Both the position numbers and the translations under genes were made by a program. From Hygrophila difformis (lineage: Eukaryota; Streptophyta; Magnoliopsida; Lamiales; Acanthaceae), in assembly GCA_030278955.1 (NCBI GenBank), contig JAOANR010000001.1, positions 40,574,890 through 40,638,889 on the forward strand: a stretch of DNA of 64,000 nt, given 5' to 3'. Of this stretch, positions 10,636 to 21,900 are shown one piece after another (the first letter of the stretch is position 1; each line of letters begins with the position of its first letter). The notes under the pieces are model-generated. The model had not been told where the DNA came from and did not search any database. It was given only the letters and a program-made list of their open reading frames with translations.

Positions 10636-11307
10636 GCGTTTGGTTTGCCGGTATTTTTTACGTATAAATGTCTCATTCCCACCGAGGTGAGAATGTTGAG
10701 GGTTTTGGTGGGAATCATGGGAATGTGATTCCCACCCAAGAGGTAGGTATTCTTATATTACCACCTCAATTTCTCCTACTTTTGTACTAATGTGTCATTA
10801 TACCCTTACATTTTATACTTCTTTTATTTTATACATTTAGATATTTGTATTTTAAAAAATGATAAATATGTAAAATTTAATTTTAAAAATCAATTGAAAA
10901 ATTTTAAATTATTTAAACATATTTTTTAAATATTCTTATATTTTGCTTAAAATTTATTTATCTTCTATATAAAAAATAAAAATAATAAGCATTTAATGAC
11001 ATTAAATTACGAATTATCATACAATAAATTATATATAACGAATTTTTTATATTTTTTTAAATAAATCAGTTTAAATATTATCACTATTTTGTATCAAAAT
11101 GACATATTTATAAATTTGTTCAATTAAAATTCAATGACATTATAGTAAATTGATTAGAAATGGAAATTTGAGATTTCCAATCTAACCAAACGCAATAATC
11201 TTAAAACACCAAAAACTAAGATTCCCAGCAATCTCATATTCTCAATAATCTTACCTTCCCCGCAATCACATTCCCACTGATAATATAAGATTCCTCTTAA
11301 CCAAACG
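10636..11307. mobile_element. Probable non-autonomous DNA transposon (MITE-like)
   Basis: The ends are inverted: gcgtttggtt at 10636 against aaccaaacg at 11307, followed inwards by related segments built on tgggaatgtgatt (10721-10734) and aatcacattccca (11264-11276). A possible GCAC duplication flanks it (10632-10635 and 11308-11311). The interior is very AT-rich and non-coding. The CGTTTGG-type terminus fits hAT or Harbinger derived MITEs; the superfamily is not settled. Confidence 0.5.
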
Positions 11308-11795
11308 GCACTAAAATAATTTGTCATAATTAAGGAATGATCGATTTTCACTAAAAAGAATTGTAACAAAAAAGAAAATGCTAGTTTTGCACAAAAAAAA
11401 AATTATCATGAAAATACCAATATCAAACCTTATAGTACAAACATTGGCTCCCGCATCCATTATGGAGGGGCCAAAATTCCTCCATATATAGCTACATATA
11501 GTTTCACTCCTGCATTGAAGTTTGAACTATGATTGAATGAAGATGAGCCTAAGCAACTAGAACCATGAAAAGACAACGAGAAAGCAAAAAAAGTAGTCAT
11601 AGGTTGAAATGAGTGAAAATGAACTTGGATTCCAGAATTCAAATATTTACAACTTTTGGAAAAGAGTTTGATGTAGATTGACGTAGTTAGAATTTTAATA
11701 TAAATTTTTTATTAGATTGTTTTTCACAAATTTAGTGGCTTGTCCACTTTGTTGCATATTTTATGGAATACCTTTTTTTTTTTTTTAGTAATTGG
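11308..11795. other. Unassigned sequence between two transposons
   Basis: AT-rich with a T run at 11772-11786. No supported gene or repeat. Confidence 0.4.
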
Positions 11796-11820
11796 TACTC
11801 TCCTTCCCACGAAGTTTGAC

Positions 11821-12995
11821 CACTACAAGAAAATTTCGTTTTACCGACCCCAAAATGGGGTTGGTAACTAGGTTTTACGGGTTACCTAGCCACAACCCTA
11901 ACCAGCTGGGCTAGCTTTTTACACCACCAATGGTAACCCGCCACGTGTCATATATATTAATTTCTCCCCAAACGCTGAAGAGGGGATTCGAACCCAGGTG
12001 AGATGCATTTCTCACTCGCGCGCGTGCCATCCGAGTACACAACTTTTCATGTTATCATATGCAATTTGTTAAATATATATAATATTTTTATATATAATAT
12101 GTAATTAATAACTTTAAAATAATAATATAAACATTGATATTAATTAAATAAATTGTAGAATAATTCATTAATTAAATTGATAAAATTAATTAAATCACTA
12201 ATTAAATTTTAAAAAATAGAAATTAATATGACGACTAAATAATAATTACATTAAAAAAACTATAAAAATATTAAATTCCATAATTAAAAATTTAAAAATA
12301 ACATATGCAATATAAAATTCAATAATAAATATGAATAATTCGGTCGGTAATAGTGCCCCAATATGTTCGATCGCGAATTTCGATCGCTAAATTGACTTTA
12401 TTTTGTAGTTAATTAAATTAAAATATAAATATAAACTAAAATCAAATAATTAAATAATAAAAAAATTTATTAATTAAATAAAATATAAAATAAAATTAAT
12501 TAAATCAAAAAAATTAAAATCAATTTACTAAATAAAATAATAAAATTTTTCAAAAATTAAAATAAATTCAAAGAATAATATAAATTTATTTTTAATATAA
12601 ATGCTATGAAGTCAAATTAAAAATAAAATATTTAATTCAGTAATTAAATTAATAAATAAATAATTAAATTATAAAATAATTAAATAATTAATTGGCTCAA
12701 AATAAATAAATAATTAAATTATATAAATAATCAAAGAAATATTAATTAAGAAATAAAATAAATAAAAAATGGGAAAAATAAAAAAAAAATTTGGAAAAAA
12801 CTACAGACCCCAATTGGGGCCGGTAATGGGGTCGGTAATGCCGACCACATTAATTGTGGTCGGTGTTTTGGTTTTCGAATGTCTCTGGGCCCAATAACGG
12901 CTAAATTTTACCGACCCCACTGTGGGGTCGGTAAATCCGACCTGTACTATAGTGGTCTGTAATTGGGGTCGGTAATTGGATTTTTTCTTGTAGTG
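11821..12995. mobile_element. Non-autonomous CACTA (En/Spm-like) transposon
   Basis: It begins CACTACAAGAAAA (11821) and ends TTTTTTCTTGTAGTG (12995), the classic CACTA terminus, with a 3-base duplication GAC on both sides (11818-11820 and 12996-12998). Subterminal repeats of TACCGACCCC / GGGGTCGGTAA recur at both ends, as expected for transposase binding sites in this superfamily. At 1175 bases and AT-rich inside, it has no transposase. A tRNA-like segment lies at 11977-12045. Confidence 0.88.
11977..12045 (-). other. tRNA-like segment with a B-box inside the CACTA element
   Basis: On the minus strand the segment reads through tactcggatggc to gggttcgaatcccc. The second piece matches the pol III B-box consensus GGTTCGAANCC with a paired T-arm. 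The 5' half does not fold as a complete cloverleaf, so this is a tRNA or SINE relic rather than a working tRNA. Confidence 0.4.
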
Positions 12996-13458
12996 GACAC
13001 CTATTTCTTTTTTGGGTGTCCCATGAAGTTTGACACATTTCCATTTTTAGATAAATTAAATTAATATAAGTTTGATTAGAATTTTAATTATTGTCAAATT
13101 TTAATTAAAAGTAATCACTTTTACTATTCTACACAAATTCCAATACAATTTTACTTTTCTATATAAAGTCCCTTGTATTTCTTTAATTTTTAATATTTCA
13201 AAATTGGTACATATAAAAATTGTTTAAAATATATATTCTAAAACTACACGATTAGACGATTCTAACAAGACCATACTTGATTATTTTTATCTACTTGCAT
13301 CATTACGATAACATTAAGTCAAAGTTAAATGATAAACAATATTAAAATTTATTACAATCTTAAATACAAATACTCACACCACCTTAACTAGTAAAACCCA
13401 CCACCTAAATTACTGTGCCCAAAAAAAAGGTGTCAAACTTCGCGGGACGGAGGGAGTA

Positions 13459-13863
13459 TTACTTTAAATAGTTATAGTATTTTTTTTTTCAACATAATAC
13501 ATCCTTGTGTTTTAAAGTCCTCCTAATCCATCCACAAATTTTAACTTTACTTTTATTATTTAGTCACTCTATTCCAACTAAAATATACTACTATTTACTA
13601 TTTTTAGATGTCTCAGCATAGCATAGATGTTTTGTTTTTTTCTATCTAAAGTTATTTAGACCTCATGATATACTCACTAATCAATTCTACATCAATATCC
13701 ATACTAAATAGTAACAAGATACAATAGATGAAACGGAGAGTATTATTTTTATTTACTTTTTCACACCATTAATTAGCTTTACCTCTTATTTATCTTAGTT
13801 TGCTCCCCTTTTGGATACTGCGCGGATGATCTAAAGAATCCATTATCAAGGTATGATATTCAC
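13459..13863. other. AT-rich spacer with a degraded MITE-like end
   Basis: No gene. A sequence resembling a Stowaway terminus (gaaacggagagtatta, about 13731-13746) is present without a clear partner. Confidence 0.3.
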
Positions 13864-13911
13864 TTTGGGCATGTTTGGAACATTGTATTGTACTAGGGTG
13901 TATTGTATTAT

Positions 13912-15300
13912 TTAATACAGGTGTATAGTATTATGTTGTATTATGGTGTATTGTATTAAATTAATGTTATACAATGTTTGGTTTGAAGACTCAACACTCC
14001 ATATGAAGTTATCATCTTGTGCTTCATTCTCTAAAAAATCAGTCAACTCATCGTCATCCTCTGCAGGATCCACATCCATTTCTCTCCTAATAAGATTATG
14101 TAACAAGCAACATGCAGTAATAATACGGCATTGTATTTTTACTGGATAATATGATGGGCTTCTAAGTATAGCCCATCGTACTTTTAACAAACCAAAACAT
14201 CGCTCTATAACGTGTCTTGCAGATGAATGTTTCATATTAAAAAATTCTTCTTTATTCTGAGGAGCACGTCCAACCCTCCATTCTGATAAATGATATTGTG
14301 TTCCTCTATATGGTGCTAAAAATCCTTCAGCATTAGTGTATCCAGCATCAACAAGATAATAGCAACCTAATCATCAATTCAAAAGCAGTAGCATAACATA
14401 TAGTTAGTGTGTATAGATTTAAAACAAATAGTAAAATTTAATCTTTTAAATGAACCTGCTGCAACTTGTAAACCATTTGGCCTACTTAAAGCATCACGAA
14501 GAACTCTGGAGTCAGACGCTGATCCTTCCCAACCAGGCATTACAAATATGAATTGCATATCTCTGGTACACACACCTAAAACATTTGTTGCAATCTCACC
14601 CTTTCTAGATCTATATCTGGATTTATCATTTTCTGGCACACGCAGTTGGACAAATGTTCCATCCAATGCTCCCAAGCAATTCTACTTACAAACAAAATAT
14701 AATTAAACTAAATAGTCATAATATTTTATATATTCTCTCACAATGATAAATTACATACCTTGAATCACTTCCATCTCTCATCACGACAATCTTCTGGCAC
14801 AGGATCTGGTGATCTAAGTAGAATACCCTGCAATCTCAATACACTTTGCAAGACTTTGTGGAAGTTTCTACTTATAGTCTCCCCAGACCTAAAAAACCTA
14901 CTACCAATTATACGGTTTTTGACATGATGGGCTAAGATATGTAAGAAAACACGAACTTGCTCTTCAATTGATACTTCACCATTTACCTCTAGGCCTCCAC
15001 TTGTTCGAAGGAGCTCACACAATATGCCAAATGTTCTTCTATCCATTCTTAGTTGGTCCACACATTGTGTACCATTATGGCCAATAATGAAATCCAAGTA
15101 TTGTAGTCGAGTTTCATGCCTTGAAATGTTCGATTACGAATCATTTTTCGTTCATTATGTTCATCCATCATTTCTAAAAACATTAGCAGTATCCCCATGG
15201 ACATAAACATCATTCCTGTTTGATTCATGATGAAATGCATGTATGCTATCAAAAAAATTATCTTCCTGTCCATATCTGCATAAAAAATTATTTTTATCAA
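13912..15300 (-). pseudogene. Harbinger DDE transposase, broken
   Basis: Three exons can be read on the minus strand: about 14759-15300, 14456-14681 and 13912-14366, all with GT-AG borders. Exon 2 holds the first catalytic Asp in GALDGTF and the [10 protein letters not shown] segment. Exon 3 carries GCYYLVDAGYTN with the second Asp, and HVIERCFGLLKVRW with the Glu, followed by the CCLLHN box. In exon 1 the codon before FKNC is TGA (14765-14767), where a Trp codon is expected in the family, and the N-terminal segment switches frame near 15097-15130. The catalytic triad is present but the protein cannot be made in one piece. Confidence 0.82.
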
Positions 15301-15534
15301 TCACCCAGGAAACATTACACCAACAACAATTTAATCCAAGCATATGTTCAAGAATCACCACATACCAACAAGAGCAATATTACCTAAACAAAAAAATGCA
15401 CTCCAGGATGACACCAATAGAACTGAAAGTACAGAGATGGCCTTAGCAAGATCATTCTACCTAGTTCAGTCTTTCTAGTTTCTTAAACATACAGCATGAT
15501 ACCAATACATTTTCTATCAAAACTCAGCCATCTT

Positions 15535-15759
15535 TTTTTTTTTTTTTTCTTGAGAAGAAGTGAAACCTTTATTGCCATGAAACATAAACACACCACAACA
15601 CATTTGGATTCGTCCCACTGAACTCCCACACCTCATCTCATCATACTCAAAAATAAGGGACAGCAAAATGCATGACAACAGAATACAAACCAGACAGAAA
15701 CATCAATCTCAGAGAAAATTGGCCTGCCCATCGTTCACTCAACATAAATTAAACCTTTC
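15535..15759 (-). mobile_element. Retroposed poly(A) fragment nested in the Harbinger element
   Basis: On the minus strand the segment ends in an AATAAA-type signal followed by a long A run (T run at 15533-15550 on the plus strand). A 14-base duplication aactcagccatctt flanks it at 15521-15534 and 15760-15773. These are hallmarks of LINE-driven retroposition. The body has no ORF and could be a 5'-truncated LINE end or the 3' end of a processed transcript. Confidence 0.8.
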
Positions 15760-16407
15760 AACTCAGCCATCTTGATGCAAAACCAAAAATTGGGGAGAAT
15801 GAACTTTATTAAAATTAGGGAGAATGAACCAAAATTGGGGAGAAGACGACTTTATTAAAATTGGGGAGAATGAACCAAAATTGGGGAGAAGATGCAATTA
15901 ACGATATAAACACGGAGAATGAAGTTTTACATAACTTTATTAACTTGACAGGGATTAATGCGACAGGGAGAAGACAGGGAAAAATTGGGGAGAAGACCCA
16001 AAAACCAATTCCGATAAGCAAAGATTGAAAAGGAAGAAAGACAAAGTTTAGGAGAGCCGGAACAAACCTGAGCCACCGCCCGCCGCCGTCGCTGCCCGCC
16101 GCTGTAGCCACCCGCCGCCTCTGTGTCGACGGGATTTTGGGAAGAGGATGAGTCGTGTGTGTGTTCGACTGGGAGGGGAGGAGAAGGATGCATAGAAAAA
16201 TTGAAAGAGACGGGAATAAGAATGAATACAGTCTAAACCTGCATCCCACACCCCTGTATTAAATTATACGTACACCACTGGCCTCATTAAAATAATAAAT
16301 GTATATATCCCAAAAACAACCAAACATGAGTATGTATTATTTCTATGCATAAAATTAATATAATGAGGCCCAATACAGTCCAATACAGCAAACCAAACAT
16401 GGCCTTT

Positions 16408-16616
16408 TTGATAAGAGGCCTTAATTGTTAAAAATACCTTTTTTTGAGGCAAAAATTGTGCACTCAACGAGTAATTTGATATTTTTACCAACAACACTTA
16501 ATAAAAGGGGAATCCAAGTAACTAGCATTGCAGTCCATGTTTCAACATGCTGTTCATGAGTTAAAAAATAAAATAAAATAAAATGAAATCATCATCATCA
16601 TCATCATTCATCATCA

Positions 16617-16684
<68 letters not shown>

Positions 16685-17072
16685 TCCTTTTTTTTGTTAC
16701 AATCACTTGATATCCCTAATTCGAAGTTATGTTAATTTTTGTTGCTCCATTTATAATATGTTTTGGATTCGCTACCCACACCAAGTTATTTGGTTTGATA
16801 TTACAACTTACAAGATTCTTTATGGAGCGCAAACTTTCATTTGTGTCTTTTTTCTTTAACATGTATAAACATTTGAATAATTTGATTATTTCAGTGTAGA
16901 GTACCCCACACAAAAATTCATAATTTTATTATTTTAATTTTTTAAAGACAGCATATTATCTTCACATCATGGATGTAATATTTCTATACTATACATCCTT
17001 TTAACAATTATTGATTGGAATCCCCTCATTCCACCAATTTTTTTCAAGATCAAAAATTCTAAACGTATTATT
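16408..17072. repeat. AT-rich spacer with an ATC/TTA microsatellite
   Basis: A run of ATC triplets (about 16589-16620) passes directly into TTA triplets (16620-16683). The rest is AT-rich and has no supported gene. Confidence 0.8.
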
Positions 17073-17992
17073 ATTTTTTTTTTGTGGGAATTATCATCTT
17101 ATTCCATAACCAAGATAGAAATACAATACTCACAATCAGTAAGGCATAGACCCCTCCATCTCAAAGCCTAACATCCAAACTACTTTAGATGGAAAATAAA
17201 GAGGCTAACACAAACTAACAAAATAACTTGCAATATTAGCCTACCCTCACAGCATCAACTAGCAGATTATATCATTTGTGTCATGTCTTATTCTACCGCA
17301 GCAAACGTGTCATTCTCGGAAGCGGATTTCAATTCTGCTCCCAACAATCGACTACTATTGCCATTCTTCCAGTAGCGTATTGCAAGACTTTCTCCCTTGC
17401 CCGTCTTTCCTTTTCCCGAAGATGTCGAACAGCTTCAGAACCCGAACTCCCTTTCAGACCGGATTTTACATTGGATATCGGAGTGCGCTCAGAATCCTTC
17501 CCATACCCACAAGAATGTCAGGAAGAGCAATTGTTCGAAGACGTCACCATTTTCTGATATTCTCTAATCTCAAGAAACATTTTCACAAGTAGTGAGTCCC
17601 TATGGCATTCATACCCCTGTTTCCATCTACACATCTCCCCTGCTACTTAAATTCAGCACCGATGCATCAATCAAAAGGCCAAGGCTAGAGGAAGGAACTG
17701 AATTACAGCAGATGGAAGGAAAAAGAATGAATGGCTAAGGGGAGTTAAGTATCTATCCGTTAGTGTTCTCACTAGGAGTCCAATCGAGTTGCTAAAAGTA
17801 CTCGGCAAGATGAAGACCAATCCATGCAACAAGTTACAGGATCGAAAGAACATAAACAAACACTTACAAATACTCTCTCCCCACTAGCCCCGTAGTTCTC
17901 TTATAGAAAGTAGCCCCAATACATCCAGAATCTCAAGACTTCCCTCAGCAAACCATAAACTTTATGACTACTTTTGCTATCTGATTTTCTCA

Positions 17993-18062
17993 CTTTTTTT
18001 TTTCTTTTTTTTTTCTTTTTTTTTTTCTTTTCTTTTCTTTTTCTTTTATTCTTTTTTTTTTT
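17993..18062. repeat. Pyrimidine tract in the LINE 3' UTR
   Basis: Near-continuous T with scattered C, about 70 bases. On the LINE strand this is an A/G tract about 920 bases before the terminal poly(A), possibly an older internal tail. Confidence 0.7.
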
Positions 18063-18900
18063 ATATATATCTATCCGTAATCGGTGAATGAACATTCAGC
18101 TAGAACTTGCTCTCCAGAGGTTGACTCGTAGCACCACTAAACTGTACTACCAATGAAAAGAACCAATCATAATCCTCACTCCCGCCCACAATTCCCAACA
18201 TTCTATCCCTCTATTACCCGGGCCCAATTTGCACCATCGATGTCATTTCCAGAGAACACAAACGGACAATTACATAGCTCCCCAGGGTACAAAAATCTTT
18301 CTGGCTATAACTAGAGGCAAGGTGCAGGATTCAAATATGTTCAAACCATGGCTATTGTGATGTGGTTAAAAGATATGGGGGTATAGCAGAGGATTCCACC
18401 TACAACCCCTTTCAATTTCGGTGCATGGAGATGAAAGTAAGCAGGCTCAACATGAGTGATTGATATAGGTTCTCGAATGCCAAGGTTATCACTACTTATG
18501 CACATGTTCGAGAAAGTTAAAATGCACCGATCTCACCAGTAAAGATTAAACAGAGTGCTTGATTTGTTCCGTGCAACCATCATCTTTCCTCCAAAATATG
18601 TCCACTTTTCCGAGCCTTACTTATCGCATCAGCTACCTCACATTTTTGACAATATACTGACAACAGCAACATCTGAAAATATCACAACAGTCAACGCGAA
18701 ACGCCTCGATTTGATTCGTAGCAGCAGCATTGGCAACAACCTGAAAGATACGCCTCAAGCAGCAGCAACCTGGAAAAGAAAAAGAAAAAAGAACAGATAC
18801 AAAACAGCAGCATCAGCAACCATATCTGCTAACTCTGAAACCCAGCCGTCCGTTTCTTTCATTGGCACCACAAATGTAGATCTTCTCTCTGTAGGGAATA

Positions 18901-21900
18901 CTACTGCCATGCCTCTGTCGAACCAGCACCACTTGCCCCCTTCTTTGCCCATAGGTCTGCTATTTCGTTTCTCTCTCTATAAATGTGTTGAATCTTACAC
19001 ATTCCAGCATGGTTGAAAACTTCCAAAATGGGCCTCATCAAGTCCTTCATCCTCCATGGCACCGTGTTTGGTTCTGATACCCACTTTACCACGTTTCTAG
19101 AATCACATTCGAAGAGCAACCTTGGCAAAGGAAATCCTTGATGTCTAATCAATGCCTTGCATACCCGGTTGATGGCTGTCAACTCCGCCTCAGTAGAGTC
19201 CACGCATCCAATGTAATCAGACATTTTATAAATGATGTCTCCCGTATCATTTCTTATTACCCCACCAACGCCTGCCGGTCCCGGGTTTCCCAAAGAGGAC
19301 CCGTCCGTGTTTATCTTCCACCATCCCCCCTCCGGTCTTATCCATGTCAAGCCATTTCGAGGTGCTTTGGACCTCATAGACCTCTGTAGCGTTAATCCCA
19401 CAGGGAAGCCGATATCCAATCCAAGCGAACTTGTACCCACCTCATTTAAAGCCACTTTCCACCACATGCAAACTCGCCATTTTGTCTCTTCAATAACCGC
19501 ATTGACATCTGACCGTTTACCTTGAAAGATTATTTCGTTCCTATATTTCCATATGGACCAACATATGGCCATTCCTGTGAGCATCCAACAGGTCCTCCTC
19601 CCTCCAATTAGATATACGTTCATCCACCAAGCATGCAAACACTCGACCGTACCTGGGCATGCTCCAATTACCCCAAACCAGCTTAAACCTTGCTGCCATA
19701 GAGTGCCTGCAAATTCGCATTGACAAAAGAGATGATCCACCGTCTCCATATGCTTCCCACAAACAACACACAAACAGTTAGAACCCGGAATGTAGCCTCT
19801 ATAGACGAGAGCCTCCCGCACTGGCACAGCCCGGTGAATTATTTTCCAAACCAGCACCTTAACCTTTTCTGGACATTTTAACTTCCATAGCTGGCACCAA
19901 AAACCTCTCCATTCCTTGTCATCCTCATAACCTGTTCCTTTCCAACAAGAGCTAATAGAAAATATTCCATTACTCTCCTTTCCCCATACTACTCTGTCCA
20001 CTGAGTACCTGTTCAAAGGTTTTTCTTTAAGTATCAACAACAGATTGCTCCAATTCTCCAATTCCCAGTCGAAAAGTTGTCTCCTCAAAATGATATTCCA
20101 TTCCCATTCAAACCCTGTCCAACTACCAAACTCGGATATCCTCCCATCTTTATTGGCAGCTAGCGCAAAGATCCTGGGAAATCTGTCCTTCAGTTTACTA
20201 CCCACCTCCACCCACTCATCATGCCAAAATCTTGTTTTTTCTCCTTTGCCCACTTGTATGAAAAATTCCTCACTTTGCGACCTCATTCGTCTGTACTCCC
20301 AAGCTCCACAGATTCGTCCCCACACGGTCCGACCAACCATTGCAGTCGGAACTAAAGGTGATGAATCCTTATAATACTTTGCATCTATCACTTCTTTCCA
20401 TAGTGATTGCTCTTTTCCAAAGCGCCATTTCCATTTCAAAAGGATAGCGGAATTAAACTTTTGAGTATTCCAAATGCTCAGTCCACCCGTCTCTTTGTGC
20501 TGGCAAATCTTTTCCCATCCGATGGTATGAAGACGTCTCACCCCATCCCATTCATTCCAAAAGAAACGCCTCTTCAGTAGCTCTAATCGATCTGCTACAG
20601 TTCTGGGAATCTTGAATAAAGATAAAAAGTAGAGTGGGATGCTATTCATTACCGTTTTGATGAGGCATAATCGTCCCGCTTGAGATAAAATCCTTCCCTT
20701 CCAACCCGCCAACCTCTTCTCGACCTTTTCCAAGATAGGTTGCCAAATGCTTGTACTGTTGATACGACCCCCGATAGGAAACCCCAAGTATTTTAACGGC
20801 CACCTGCCTACTCCACATCCCAACACCGCCGCTGCTTCCTCTTCTAATTCCCTTGGGCAATTTATCCCCGGAATACTACTTTTAGCAAAATTGATGCGCA
20901 ACCCAGTTGCTAAGGATAGACATATCAGGATACGTTTCACAAGGATGATCTGGTGCAGTTCACCTTCACAAAAAATTATTGTGTCGTCCGCGTATTGTAA
21001 GTGGGTGATAATCGGTCCATCCTTGCACGATCTCAGCCCCCGTACCATACCCTGGCGAGTTGCCCTTTCTATCATTTTATTCAATATTTCCACCACTAGA
21101 ACAAACAAGTATGGAGATAATGGGTCGCCTTGTCTAAGACCTTTTTGTAACTTGAAAAACTTTGTAGGTGACCCATTAATAAGGACTGCTGCGGTTGCAC
21201 TAGTGACACACTCTTTCATCCAGTTTATCCAATTTGATCCAAATCCCATCGCCTCCATCACTCTGAAAAGATTCGACCAAGAGACATTGTCGTATGCTTT
21301 GGCTAGGTCTAATTTAATGACAAATCCCCGACTACCCGAAGATGCTGTGGACTGAATCACCTCGGCTGCAATCAAGACACCATCTAGAATTTGTCTACCT
21401 TTAATGAAAGCCATTTGAGAACGCCCGACCAAATTCGCCAACACCGCTTGAAGCCTACGAGCCAAGACTTTCGCAACTATTTTATAAACACTACCAACCA
21501 ATGAGATGGGTCTAAATTCGTTGAAATCTGCCGGACAAGCCGCCTTAGGGATGAGAACAATAAATGACCCTCCTGCATCTTTAGGGAGTTGGCCTGATCT
21601 TGCAAATCTGTTGAATACTTGAATCACGTCGCCCTTTAAGATCTCCCAATACTTCTTGAAGAAACCTAAATTGTACCCATCTGGACCCGGAGCCCTATTT
21701 CCGTCACAACACCAGACCGCCTCTCGGACTTCCTCCTCAGAAAAATCCCTCTCCAACCACAGCTTATTCACCTCGTCTAGCCTGCCCAAGCCCAAATTTT
21801 CAACTTGAAAAACCTCATCCTGTTGATTAGCGAAGGCCTGTCTAAAATATTCGAAGGCCATTGCCTTGATAACTTTCGGATCCTCAACTGTCACACCGTT

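Larger units (their letters stand above)
11798..13456. mobile_element. Stowaway/mariner-like element split by a CACTA insertion
   Basis: Left end ctctccttcccacgaagtttgac (11798) and right end gtcaaacttcgcgggacggagggag (ending 13456) are inverted copies, flanked by TA on both sides (11796-11797, 13457-13458). CTCCCTCCGTCCC ends with a TA duplication are typical of Stowaway-type mariner MITEs. Removing the inner CACTA element and its GAC duplication leaves about 480 bases without a transposase. Confidence 0.75.
13867..16404 (-). mobile_element. PIF/Harbinger transposon
   Basis: The left end gggcatgtttgg...gtattg (13867) and the right end, read inverted, ggccatgtttgg...gtattg (16404) match, and TTT flanks both sides (13864-13866, 16405-16407), giving the 3-base duplication of this superfamily. 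It encodes a Harbinger DDE transposase on the minus strand. The second protein of autonomous members (Myb/SANT type) was not found. A GC-rich stretch at 16060-16140 and short tandem repeats of aaattggggagaatgaac (15786-15895) lie near the right end. A 225-base retroposed fragment is nested inside. Confidence 0.82.

Noticed and set aside
10495..10728. A 77-codon frame after the gap
   Set aside because: It runs into the MITE-like element and shows no domain or codon bias.
15815..16251. A possible second Harbinger protein (Myb/SANT type)
   Set aside because: The frames are hydrophobic or low-complexity and lack Trp repeats of a Myb domain.
17276..17592. Two overlapping plus-strand frames of about 100 codons
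   Set aside because: They lie in the LINE 3' UTR, antisense to it, without domains.
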